The position numbers and the translations under genes are program-made. A DNA stretch of 64,000 bases from assembly GCA_963720785.1 (NCBI GenBank), contig CAVRGQ010000001.1, forward strand, positions 1-64,000, in the 5' to 3' direction. The notes beneath the pieces were generated by a model that did not search any database, was not told where the DNA came from, and saw nothing but the letters and a program-made list of their open reading frames with translations. The DNA is from CAVRGQ01 sp963720785 (GTDB lineage Bacteria; Actinomycetota; Acidimicrobiia; IMCC26256; DASPTH01). This document shows, one piece after another, positions 55,088 through 63,866 of this stretch (position 1 is its first letter; each line of letters opens with the position of its first letter).

Positions 55088-55127
55088 GGTACCGATCGCG
55101 GGGCCGTCGGGCGTAAGAGATCACGGG

Positions 55128-55637
55128 ATGACGGGGTACGAGATCCAGGAGTGGTCGGACTTCGCGCTCGCGCAACTCGGTGCGTCCGCCGCGCTGCTCG
55201 GTCTCGTGTTCGTCGGGTTGTCGATCAACCTGCGTGACGCCATCGGCAGCACCTCGCTCGTGAACCGGGCCGCGGAGGCCGTGATCGCGCTCGCCGGCGT
55301 CCTCGTGGCCGCCACCTGCGTCCTGATCCCGCACCAGTCCCGTGCGGCGCTGACCATCGAGCTCCTCGCGATCGGCCTGCTGATGCTCGCCGCGAACGTG
55401 CGCCGGCAACGCGCCGACTTCGCGCCCACCCCCGCCGACCACCGCGACCCGCCCCGGGTATCGAGGGTCGTGCGCCACATGCTGGGCATCGCCACCCCGG
55501 TCCTCCTGATCGTCGCCGCGGTGACCCTCGCCGCGGAGGGTGGCGGTGGCCTCTACTGGTGGCCCGCGGCGATCGTGGCCGCCGACGCGGCGGCGATCTC
55601 GAACGCGTGGGTGCTGCTCATCGAGATCCTCCGCTGA
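55128..55637 (+). CDS. Integral membrane protein, four helices
   Basis: A 169-residue protein starting MTGYEIQEWSDFALAQLGAS. Helices: 'AALLGLVFVGLSINL', 'AVIALAGVLVAATCVLI', 'LTIELLAIGLLMLAANV' and a C-terminal pair 'IATPVLLIVAAVTLA' / 'WWPAAIVAADAAAISNAWVL'. It resembles modulator-of-FtsH-like small membrane proteins of actinobacteria only in overall layout; function unknown. A repeat unit starts 23 bases after its stop. Confidence 0.7.
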   Translation: MTGYEIQEWSDFALAQLGASAALLGLVFVGLSINLRDAIGSTSLVNRAAEAVIALAGVLVAATCVLIPHQSRAALTIELLAIGLLMLAANVRRQRADFAPTPADHRDPPRVSRVVRHMLGIATPVLLIVAAVTLAAEGGGGLYWWPAAIVAADAAAISNAWVLLIEILR

Positions 55638-55660
55638 CGGCCGGGCGCGCCTGACCAACC

Positions 55661-55712
55661 CCGAACTTGCGTCGCCGACGGGCGCTAGACGCCGGATCTG
55701 GACGCAAGGTCG
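55661..55712. repeat. Inverted repeat unit, copy B (convergent, overlaps a gene end)
   Basis: CCGAACTTGCGTC (55661-55673) pairs with GACGCAAGGTCG (55701-55712) with one mismatch, around a 27-base loop ending GCCGGATCTG as in copy A. The TAG of the leftward phosphotransferase gene (55685-55687) lies inside the loop, so the repeat supplies that protein's last residues and stop. Confidence 0.7.
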
Positions 55713-56754
55713 ATGAGGGCGAGCCAGTCGGCGACCATCGGGTTGTCCGCGTCGACGGTCGCGCCGGCCATCCCCCACTGGAGCATCGCCCGGGTGGCGG
55801 TGATGCAGATGATGGTCATCGAGAACGCGGTCCAGTACTCGAGGTGTGCGAGCGGGCGGCCGGTCGCGCGGCTCCACCGCTGCCAGGTCTCGTCGGCCGA
55901 CGGGAGCGCGAGCGGCTCCGCGACCGCGCGCCGGTGCCGATCCTCGAGCATGAGGCTGTAGCCGACATCGGCGAGCGGGTTGCCCACGTACGCGACCTCG
56001 AAGTCGACGAGCGCGCGCACGGTGTCGCCGTGGACGATGCCGTTCACGAGGCGGGCGTCGCCGAGGCACACCGCGGGCGCGTCGTCCGCACCCGGTGGCA
56101 CGTGCGCGGCGAGCCAGTCCAAGGCCGCGAGCTGTCGCGGCGCGGGCGCGCCGCCACCTCCGCCGAGCCCGCCCAGGATGTCGAGCAAGGCCTCGCGCCA
56201 GTAGTCGAGGACGTCGCGCACGCCACCCTCGGGGCCGGCAGCGGCGCCGGTGACGGTGCGCGCCGCGGGCACCCGGGCGGGGTCGATCGAGTGCATGGCC
56301 GCCAGCGCGTCGTGGAACGAGTCCCACACCGCGCGCTGCAGGTCCGGGCCACCGGCGCGCAGTTCCTCGTCGTCGTGGTAGCCGTTGGCCCCTGCGTCGG
56401 CGACGCCACGTCCGGGCACGTGGGCCGTCACGAAGCACGGCCGTCCCAGTGCGCCGGCGCCGTCGTCGATGGCGAGGATCTCGGGCACCGGGGCGCCGGC
56501 CGCCTGCAGCCCGGCCATCACCTGCGCCTCGCGCACCGCGCTGCGGCGGTACACCACGCTCGGTTCGCCGGGCGCCTTCAGCACCATCGCGCGGGGCCGC
56601 CACCGGTCACCGCGTCGATGCGCCACGCGCCGCTCGAGTGACCGCCGCCGAGGCGGTGCACGTCGATCGCGGTGATCGTGGGGTCGACCACCTCGGCGAG
56701 CCACTCCTGCAGGAGCCGCGGCTCGATCGGGCTGTCGGTGCTCTCATTCGCCAT
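55685..56754 (-). CDS. Phosphotransferase (APH/choline kinase fold), frameshifted
   Basis: An aminoglycoside-phosphotransferase-family kinase of the acyl-CoA-dehydrogenase-associated type. The true start is MANESTDSPIEPRLLQEWLA at ATG 56754. A base is missing in the C run near 56594; repaired it reads 'VTGGGPRAMVLKAPGEPSVV'. The Brenner-like catalytic motif is 'ARLVNGIVHGDTVRALVDFE', where His-Gly-Asp replaces the usual H-x-D-x-x-x-x-N order, so activity should be checked. About 356 residues. Its C-terminal LASRSGV and stop come from repeat copy B. Confidence 0.75.
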
Positions 56755-56789
56755 CGGGTTACCTTCTCACCCCAACCAGGGGGAATGCG

Positions 56790-57703
56790 ATGCCGAGCGT
56801 CGAACACGAGGAGATGGTGGCGCGCATCGTCGCCACCGGGATGCGGACGCCGGAGGAGGCCGATCCCGCGCTCATCGCCGCGATGCGCGACCACGAACTC
56901 GCGGCGCCCCGACCCGACATCGCCGACATGCGCGTCACCGACGTGGTCCACGGTGGCGTGCCCTGCCTCGAAGTCACGCCGGCCGACGGCGAGATCGGCG
57001 AGACCGTCGGCACCGTCGTGTACGTCCACGGCGGCGGCTACATCTGGATGCGCGCCGCCACCCACCTCGCGGTCGCCGCGGCGTTCGTGCGGGCGACGGG
57101 CTGCCGCTGCGTCAGCGTCGACTACCGCCGCGCGCCGAGCACCCCTTCCCCGCTCCGGTCGAGGACCTCGTCGCGGTGTACTCGGCACTCCTCGACGCGG
57201 GTGAGGCACCCGGCGCCATTGCGATTGCCGGCGACTCCGCCGGCGGCGGACTGGTGATCGCCGGCCTGGTCGCACTGCGCGACGCGGGCATCGCCCTCCC
57301 GGCCGCGGGCGTGAGCATCTCGCCGTGGAGCGACCTCGCGGTCACGGGCGCGTCGGCCGACACCGTCGACGACCCCATCGTGAGCGGCAACGCGCTGCGG
57401 ATGATGGCCGGCATCTACCTCGCCGGCGCCGATCCCCACTCCCCCACTGCGTCGCCGCTCTACGCCGACCTGACCGGGCTTCCCCCACTGCTCGTGCAGG
57501 TCGGCACCCGCGAGTCGTTGCTCGACGATGCCCGGCGCGTGGCCGCGGCCGCCCGCTCCGCCGGGGTGGCCGTGACCCTCACCGAGTTCGAGGACGTGAT
57601 CCACATGTGGGTGGTGAGCGGACCCGACATCCCCGAGTCGCTCGCCGCCTACGGTGAGGCGGGCGCGTTCGTCCGGACCCATCTGCTGCGGGAGGCCCGA
57701 TGA
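56790..57703 (+). CDS. Alpha/beta hydrolase of the hormone-sensitive lipase family, frameshifted
   Basis: The HSL oxyanion motif HGGG is in 'GTVVYVHGGGYIWMRAATHL' near residue 80, and the nucleophile is in 'AIAGDSAGGGLVIAGLVALR'. The C-terminal His is in 'EDVIHMWVVSGPDIPES'. One base is missing near 57138; repaired it reads 'YRRAPEHPFPAPVEDL', the family's usual sequence, for 304 residues. AGGGGGA precedes ATG 56790. It is an esterase acting on small acyl esters. The stop overlaps the molybdopterin oxidoreductase ATG. Confidence 0.85.
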
Positions 57704-59794
57704 CCACGGTGAACACGTTCTGCCGCCTGTGCGAGGCGGGGTGCGGCATGGTCGCCACCGTCGAGGACGGCCGGCTCGTCCAGGTGCGCGCCGACAAGGA
57801 CCATCCGGTCACGCAGGGCTTCGCGTGCAAGAACGGGCTGCGCGCGGTCGACGTGCACCTCGACCCCGACCGCGTGCTCCGTCCCCAACAGCGGACCGAA
57901 GCCGGTTGGGCCGACGTGTCGTGGGACGACGCACTCGCCGGGATCGCCGCCCGACTGCAGGAGATCACCGCCGTGCACGGGCCGCGCAGCGTCGGCATCT
58001 TCCTCGGCAACCCGAACGCGTTCAACGCGACGGTGGGTGCCGCGCTCGATGTCGCTCGCCCCCGCGCTCGGCACCGACCGGCTCTTCTCGTCGGCCACGC
58101 AGGACTGCAGCAACAAGTACGCGGTGTCGGAGCTGGTGTACGGCTCCATGTCGGCGCAGCCCATCCCCGACCTCGACCACACCGAGCTGCTGATGCTCAT
58201 CGGCACCAACCCGCGCGTGAGCAAGTCGTCCTATATGAGCGTGCCCGACCCCGTCGCCGCGCTGCGCGAGCTGCGCGACCGAGGCACGCGGGTGATCTTC
58301 GTCGACCCGCTCGACGTGGAGCCCGACATCGGCGAGTGCGTCCAGCTACGTCCCGACAGCGACTCGTACCTGCTCGCGGCGATGCTGCACGAGATCCACG
58401 CAACGGTGGGCTTCCGCCTCGGCGCGTTCGACGGACGGGTCGACGGCCTCGACGAGGTGGCCGCGTTCGTGGCGCCCTACTCCCCCGAGGTGGTTGCCGA
58501 CGTCGTCGGCATCCCCGCCGAGCGGATCCGCCAACTGGCCCACGACTTCGCCGCAGCCGACGGCGCATCGATCCACGCCTCGACCGGGTTGAACATGGGT
58601 CGCCAGGGTGCACTCGCCTACTGGCTGGTGCAGATGCTGTTGCTGTGCACCGGCAACCTCGACCGGCGCGGCGGCAGCTTCTTCGGCGCCCGTGCGTTCC
58701 CGCACGTGCCGCCCACCGTCGACCGCTCCGACGCGTCGTTCGAGCAGACGCCCTGGGGTCGGCTGCGCCGCCCGATCGGCACGATGCTCCCTGCCGCGAT
58801 CATCCCCGAGCTCATCGAGGACCCCGACGAGCCGATGCGCGCGCTGTTCGTGTTCGCGGGCAACCCCGCGCTCACGGTCGGCGGTGGCGATCGCCTCACC
58901 GACGCGCTCGGCTCGCTCGACCTGCTCGTGTCGGTCGATCTCTACCGCAACGCGACCGGCGAGCTGGGCGACTACGTGCTGCCCGCCACCGACCAGTTCG
59001 AGCGCGAAGACCTCAACACGTTCGTGCAGGGGGTGCAGCGCACGCCGTTCGTGCAGTGGACGCCCAAGGTGTGCGAACCCGAGGGCGAGGCCCGCGAGGA
59101 GTGGCGCATCTGCGCGGATCTCGTGCGGGCGATGGGCAAGGACGCCGCGCTCGACTCCACCATGGAGTCGGTGCTGCCCATGATGTACGACGGCGCGCTC
59201 GCGCCGCGGGGCCTGAGCATCGAGGCGCTGCGCGACGCCGGCGGTGTCGCCACCCTCGACGAGCCCGGCCCCGGTGGCTCGCTCGACCGGCTCGGCCTCA
59301 CCGGCACGATCGAGTGCGCGCCCGAGGCGCTGCAGTCCACGATCGAGCGCGGGCACGCGCTGTTCGCGGCGATGCGGGCCGCGGTGGCCGCGGATCCCGC
59401 GGGCCGCTTCAGCATGATCACGCGGCGCACGCTCGGCTCCATCAACACGTGGATGCTCAACCTGCCCGGCGGCGAGGAAGACGGCTCGGGCAACCCGCTG
59501 TGGATGCACCCCGACGACGGCGAGCGTCTCGGCCTGGTCGCCGGCGCGGTCGCGACGATCCGCAACGAACGCGCCACGTTGGCCGCACCGGTGCGCTTCG
59601 ACCCGCGGCTGCGGCCCGGCGTGGTCGCGATGACGCACGGCTTCGGCAACGCCTCGACCACCGGCATGCCCACCGCGCAACGGCGCGGCGGCGTGAACGT
59701 GAACGCGCTGGCGCCGTCGGGCCCCGACGCCTTCGATCCGGTGAGTGGCATGCAACAGATCACGGGAATCCCGGTCGACGTCTCGGCTGGCTGA
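57700..59794 (+). CDS. Molybdopterin-dependent oxidoreductase (formate dehydrogenase/DMSO reductase family), frameshifted
   Basis: About 697 residues. The N-terminal [4Fe-4S] motif is C-X2-C-X3-C in 'NTFCRLCEAGCGMVATVEDG' plus Cys in 'GFACKNG'. An extra base near 58045 breaks the frame before 'SLAPALGTDRLFSSATQDCS'. Then come 'LIGTNPRVSKSS', 'LFVFAGNPALTVGGGDRL' and the C-terminal molybdopterin-binding 'WMHPDDGERLGLVAGAVATI'. The Cys in QDCSNK is near where Mo-ligating residues fall in relatives. No Tat signal is seen, so cytosolic. Substrate unknown; coupled to an esterase gene. Confidence 0.83.
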
Positions 59795-59803
59795 GGTTCG
59801 TCG

Positions 59804-60244
59804 TCAGGACTCCGTCGACTCGACCGGGTCGCGACGACGTTGGAGCCAGACCACCGCGAGCCCCGCCAGGAAGAACACGAAGCCGACGAGTGCGTGGAAG
59901 AGGAGGGCCGTCACGATCGGCTGCCAGATCGCGTCCAGGTACCGGCCGGGTTCGAAGTGCCCACCGGTGGTGTGCCACTGGTTGTCGGAGCCCAGGTGGA
60001 CCTTGGGAACGATCTCCTCAGCCGCTTGATTGTTCGCCTCTCCGAGTACGGAGACGACGATGATCCAGAGGCAGACGTTGCCGACCGTCTCAGCCCCTTC
60101 GTGTGCGTCCTCGCGACGGAACGCCAGGGCAACGCCGCCCACTGCCGCGGCAGTCCAGCCGGCCAGCTCGACCACTAGTTCCAGCCAGTGCGGCAGCACG
60201 GGGTAGCTCGCGATCACTGACACGAACGGAGCGATCGGCGTCAT
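59804..60244 (-). CDS. Integral membrane protein, 146 residues
   Basis: Three to four helices: 'LELVVELAGWTAAAVGGVAL', 'VGNVCLWIIVVSVLGEA', and 'ALLFHALVGFVFFLAGLAVV'. The polar segment 'EEIVPKVHLGSDNQWHTTGG' joins them. The C-terminus is charged (QRRRDPVESTES). No family recognised. It converges on the molybdopterin oxidoreductase gene (9-base gap). Confidence 0.65.
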   Translation of the reverse strand: MTPIAPFVSVIASYPVLPHWLELVVELAGWTAAAVGGVALAFRREDAHEGAETVGNVCLWIIVVSVLGEANNQAAEEIVPKVHLGSDNQWHTTGGHFEPGRYLDAIWQPIVTALLFHALVGFVFFLAGLAVVWLQRRRDPVESTES

Positions 60245-60267
60245 CGGTTCAGACTCACCGATGTGAA

Positions 60268-61170
60268 CTATTCCGTCAACATCTGCTCAGTGCGGTCCGC
60301 CGAACGCAGGCGTTCGGCGGCGCGGCGCAGCAGGTCGAGGTGACCGCCGGGCCACGCCGCCCCGCCGCGCAACGTGTTCACTGCGACGTGGTCGGCGCCC
60401 GCGTCGCGCCAACGCGTGACGCCGTCGGCCAGGCGATCGAGGTTGTCCTCGCGCGCCCACACGTGGCCTTCGAGCCCGAGTGTCTCCGGGTCGCGCCCCG
60501 CCTCGAGCGCCGCGGCGCGCACAGCCGCCCACGCTGCTTCGAAGCCGCGACCGGGTTGCACCTGTGGCATCGGCAGCCACCCGTCGGCGGTGCGCCCGAC
60601 CCGGGCCGTCGCCCGGGGATCGGCCCCGCACCCGAGCCACAGCGGGATCGGCCGCACCGGTCGGGGCGCGATCCCCGCGGCGCGCACCCGGTCGGTGCCG
60701 CCGTCGTGGTCGAGCGTGTCCTCGGTCCACAACCGCCGCAGCAGCTCCACCTGCTCCTCGATGCGCGCCGCGCGCGTCGCGAACTCCTGGCCGAGTGCCT
60801 CGTACTCCACGTCGTTCCAGCCGATGCCCACCCCGAGGCGCAACCGCCCCGGAGACAGCAGCTCCAGCGTCGCGGCCTGCTTCGCCACCAACGCGGTCTG
60901 GCGCTGCGGCAGCACGAGCACGTCGGTCACCAGTTCCAGGCTGCACTCCCGCAGGAGGAACCCGAACAGCACCAACGGTTCGAGGAACGGGTCCCGGTGG
61001 TCGTACGCGCCGTCCCAGCCCGGGCGCGCCACCGAATCCGCGCCGAGGACATGGTCGAACACGAGGAGGTGGTCGTAGCCCACGTCCTCGAGCGCGTGCA
61101 CGAAGGCGAGGATCTCCTCCGGGTCGACGCTGGTGAACTCGGCTTGCGGGAACACGGCCCCGAGACGCAC
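60268..61170 (-). CDS. LLM-class F420-dependent oxidoreductase
   Basis: A 300-residue luciferase-like TIM barrel from GTG 61170. 'HALEDVGYDHLLVFDHVLGA', 'LELVTDVLVLPQRQTALVAK' and 'GRLRLGVGIGWNDVEYEALG' are close to the actinobacterial 'TIGR03619'-type F420-dependent group (family name from memory). Substrate unknown. It is divergent from a SnoaL-like gene (71 bases) and is separate from the 24-34 kb island. Confidence 0.85.
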   Translation of the reverse strand: MRLGAVFPQAEFTSVDPEEILAFVHALEDVGYDHLLVFDHVLGADSVARPGWDGAYDHRDPFLEPLVLFGFLLRECSLELVTDVLVLPQRQTALVAKQAATLELLSPGRLRLGVGIGWNDVEYEALGQEFATRAARIEEQVELLRRLWTEDTLDHDGGTDRVRAAGIAPRPVRPIPLWLGCGADPRATARVGRTADGWLPMPQVQPGRGFEAAWAAVRAAALEAGRDPETLGLEGHVWAREDNLDRLADGVTRWRDAGADHVAVNTLRGGAAWPGGHLDLLRRAAERLRSADRTEQMLTE

Positions 61171-61241
61171 GCTGCTACCCCCTCACCGGCCCCACCGGCT
61201 CCCGCCGGCTGCACCCTGCCCGGACCCCTGGAGGTTCGCAC

Positions 61242-61703
61242 ATGGAATCCTGGTACGACACCCTCGAGATCCGCGCCGTGCTCGATCGTTACGCCGCGGG
61301 GATCGACCGTCGCGACTGGGACCGCTTCGCGAGCTGCTTCACCGAGGACTGCCACGTGGACTACGGCCCGAACGGCGTGTACACGTCGCGCGACCCGTTC
61401 GTGGAGGCGTTCGACCTCATGCACCGGCCGCCCGTCGGCGCGACGCTGCACCGCGTCACCAACCACGACATCGTGGTCGACGGCGACTCCGCCACCGCGA
61501 TCTCCTACTTCGACGCCGTGCTGAAGGTCGAACACAAGGGCTTCCAGCTCCTCCACGTGATCGGCACGTACACCGACGAGCTGCGCCACACCTCCGACGG
61601 TTGGCGCATCTCCCGCCGCACGGCCGACAGCGTGATGCGCCGCCGCGAGCACGAACCCCAGGCACCCACGCCGCCGGCCGCACCGGCGTCCGGACAAGGC
61701 TGA
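61242..61703 (+). CDS. SnoaL-like / NTF2-fold protein
   Basis: A 153-residue protein: 'WYDTLEIRAVLDRYAAGIDR' helix, 'RRDWDRFASCFTEDCHVDYG', then strands 'ATLHRVTNHDIVVDGDSATA' to 'WRISRRTADSVMRRREH'. This is the SnoaL_4 (aromatic-ring dioxygenase beta-like) pattern with Arg/Asp typical of the cavity. GGAGG lies 8 bases before the ATG. Its stop overlaps the next start (TGATG), suggesting they act together. Confidence 0.78.
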   Translation: MESWYDTLEIRAVLDRYAAGIDRRDWDRFASCFTEDCHVDYGPNGVYTSRDPFVEAFDLMHRPPVGATLHRVTNHDIVVDGDSATAISYFDAVLKVEHKGFQLLHVIGTYTDELRHTSDGWRISRRTADSVMRRREHEPQAPTPPAAPASGQG

Positions 61704-62536
61704 TGGAGGGCCTCGCGCTCTGCGCCCGCACCGTGCCGAAGGCGCCGCTGCCCGAACGCATCGAGCTCGCCGCACGGCACGGTTTCACCCACGTCTCGCT
61801 CACGGGTCATGACGCGATCGCCATCCTCGGCGGCGAGCTCCCGGTCGCGGTCGTGCACGATCTGCTCGCCGGCCACGGGATCGCGATCGCCGAGCTCGAC
61901 GCCGTCGTCGAGTGGTTGCCGTCCGCCGACCCGATCCCGCCCGAGATGCGCTCCCCCGTCGGCGAGGCCGAGTTCCACGTCGTTGCCGACGCGTTCGGCG
62001 CCACGATGGTGAACGTCGTCGACCTCGTGGCCGGACCCACACCCCCACTCGACGAGTGCGCGGCCGCGTTCGCCGCGGTGTGCGACCGGGCCGCCGCGCA
62101 CGGTCTGCGCGCGGGCATCGAGTTCGTGCCGTGGACCCGGATCCCCGACCTCGCCACCGCGGTCGCGATCGTGCAGCTCGCCGATCGTCCGAACGGTGGC
62201 GTGATGCTCGACACCTGGCACCTCTTCCGCAGTGGTGGCACCCCCGCCGACGTGGCTGCGGTCCCCGCCGAGCTGATCGTCGGGATCCAGATCAACGACG
62301 CGCCCGAGCCGGAGCGCAACGCCCGCGTGCAGCAGGCCGTGCAGCGCCGGTTGCTCCCCGGCGACGGGGTGGTCGGCGTCGCCGCGATCCTCGCCGGCCT
62401 CGACGCACGCGGCTGCACCGCACCCATCGGCTGCGAAGTCACCTCCGCCGAGCTCGCCTCGCTGCCCGCCGACGAAGCCGTCGGTTTGGTCGCCGCTGCG
62501 GCGAGGAAGGTCAGCCCGGCGCGCCGGGCGCCCTGA
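61703..62536 (+). CDS. Sugar phosphate isomerase/epimerase-like TIM-barrel protein
   Basis: A 277-residue AP-endonuclease-2-like barrel. 'LPERIELAARHGFTHVSLTG', 'RAGIEFVPWTRIPDLATAVA', 'GGVMLDTWHLFRSGGTPADV' and 'IGCEVTSAELASLPADEAVG' match the xylose-isomerase-like family, with Glu, Asp, His and Glu metal ligands at the expected strands. Substrate unknown. Coupled to the SnoaL-like gene; its last 26 bases overlap the convergent flavin-family gene. Confidence 0.8.
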   Translation: MEGLALCARTVPKAPLPERIELAARHGFTHVSLTGHDAIAILGGELPVAVVHDLLAGHGIAIAELDAVVEWLPSADPIPPEMRSPVGEAEFHVVADAFGATMVNVVDLVAGPTPPLDECAAAFAAVCDRAAAHGLRAGIEFVPWTRIPDLATAVAIVQLADRPNGGVMLDTWHLFRSGGTPADVAAVPAELIVGIQINDAPEPERNARVQQAVQRRLLPGDGVVGVAAILAGLDARGCTAPIGCEVTSAELASLPADEAVGLVAAAARKVSPARRAP

Positions 62537-63056
62537 GGTGGTCGCCGGGCAGGTGCGTACCCGAGCCGTACTTGTCGCCCTTGGGCGTCTTCGTACCGTC
62601 GAACGTCACGAGGTTGGTGACCTCGATCCGGAACGGCACGCGACCCACCGCGATCCAACTCCGGAAGTAGCGCTCGGCGTCGATGCCCGCGGCCGCGAAG
62701 CTCTCGGCCGACGCCCGCATGAGCACGCCGCGGCTGACCGCCCCGTCGGGGTCGTCGAGCTCGTGGGCGATCCCTTCGACGATCACGAACTTCGTCGGGA
62801 AGGCGGGCACGCTGCCGACGCTCAGCGACACTCGCGGGTCGCGCCGCAGTCGGTACAGGCCGGAGTGATCGAGCCCGAACGTCACGAAGAACGACTCGCC
62901 GTCCCAGTCGAAGCCCACCGGCACGACGAACGGCGACCCGTCCCGTCGCAGGCTGGCCAGCATGATCGTGTCGGCCCGGGCGAGGAACTCGTCGAGCTCG
63001 TCCGGCGTCATCGCCAGGTCGCCGTAGCGCGGCGCGTTCGCATCGTGGGTCGCCAT
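62511..63056 (-). CDS. Pyridoxamine 5'-phosphate oxidase-fold (FMN/F420-binding) protein
   Basis: A 181-residue split-barrel protein beginning MATHDANAPRYGDLAMTPDE. 'ADTIMLASLRRDGSPFVVPV' and 'FFVTFGLDHSGLYRLRRDPR' with 'VSLSVG' are the cofactor-binding strands. The actinobacterial PPOX/F420-dependent enzymes with this pattern reduce or bind flavin-like cofactors. ATG 63056 is chosen; the frame is open 12 codons upstream. Divergent from the epimerase gene by 17 bases. Confidence 0.78.
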   Translation of the reverse strand: MATHDANAPRYGDLAMTPDELDEFLARADTIMLASLRRDGSPFVVPVGFDWDGESFFVTFGLDHSGLYRLRRDPRVSLSVGSVPAFPTKFVIVEGIAHELDDPDGAVSRGVLMRASAESFAAAGIDAERYFRSWIAVGRVPFRIEVTNLVTFDGTKTPKGDKYGSGTHLPGDHLRAPGAPG

Positions 63057-63073
63057 GTCGCCACAATGCACGA

Positions 63074-63830
63074 GTGAGCGAGCCCGAGGCAACCGTGCGC
63101 CGCGTGCTGGTCGTCGGCGCCGCCGGTGAGATCGGCACCGCGGTGTCGACGCGACTCCCGGAGCTGCTCGGCCGCGCCTGGGAGGTCCGCCGCGCCGATC
63201 TTCGTGACGGCGGGCACGACATCGAGGCCCTCGACATCACCGACCTCGACGCCTACCGCTCCGGCGTGCCAAGGCGTCGACACGCTCGTGCACCTCGCCG
63301 GCGAACGGGACGACACCGCACCGTGGGAGCGGCTGCACGGACCCAACGTGGTCGGCACGCACCACGCCTTCGAGGCCGCGAGTCGCGCCGGTTGCCGCCG
63401 GGTGGTCTTCGCCAGCAGTGTGCACGTGCTGCTCGGCCACCCTCCCGAGATCCCGTTGGGACCCGACACGCCGCCGCGGCCCGCGAACCTCTACGGCGCG
63501 ACCAAGGCGTGGGGCGAGTCACTCGCCCGGCTGTACTCCGACCAGGCCGGGCTCTCCTGCCTCTGCCTGCGGATCGGCTGGGCGGGCGCGCCCGACGACG
63601 CGCGCAAGCTGCGCATCCCCGCCGCCCGCGACCTCTACCTCACCTACGACGACGCGGCCCGGCTGATCGCCGCCTGCGTCACCGCACCCGACGACGTGCG
63701 CTTCGCACTCCTCAACGCCGCATCGGCGAACGCGGGGAGCCGCTTCCCGGTCGACGACACGCGCCGGGCGGTCGGCTACCAGCCTCGGGACGACGCCCAC
63801 GCGCTGTGGGCGCAGCTCGCCACGGAGTGA
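63074..63830 (+). CDS. NAD-dependent epimerase/dehydratase (extended SDR), frameshifted
   Basis: Starts at GTG 63074. The Rossmann motif is 'RVLVVGAAGEIGTAVSTRLP' (G-X2-G-X2-G). An extra base near 63263 breaks the frame; repaired it reads 'AYRSACQGVDTLVHLAGE', continuing to the active site 'ANLYGATKAWGESLARLY' (Y-X3-K) and ending 'DAHALWAQLATE', about 251 residues. It is shorter than sugar epimerases, like atypical actinobacterial uronate-dehydrogenase-like proteins. Substrate unknown. Confidence 0.8.
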
Positions 63831-63839
63831 GCGGCCTCG

Positions 63840-63866
63840 TCGATCGGATCGAGTCGATCAGATCGA
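63840..63866. repeat. Two adjacent palindromes TCGATC-N-GATCGA
   Basis: TCGATCGGATCGA (63840-63852) is followed one base later by TCGATCAGATCGA (63854-63866). Each is a 6-1-6 palindrome and together they form a direct repeat. They lie between convergent gene ends and the second carries the stop codon of the leftward gene, so they may form a terminator hairpin. Confidence 0.5.

Noticed and set aside
60250..60290. Second copy of the TGTCAA-type operator near 60272 (GTCAACATCTGCTCAG)
   Set aside because: Only one half-arm matches and it lies within the last codons of the LLM gene at 60268.
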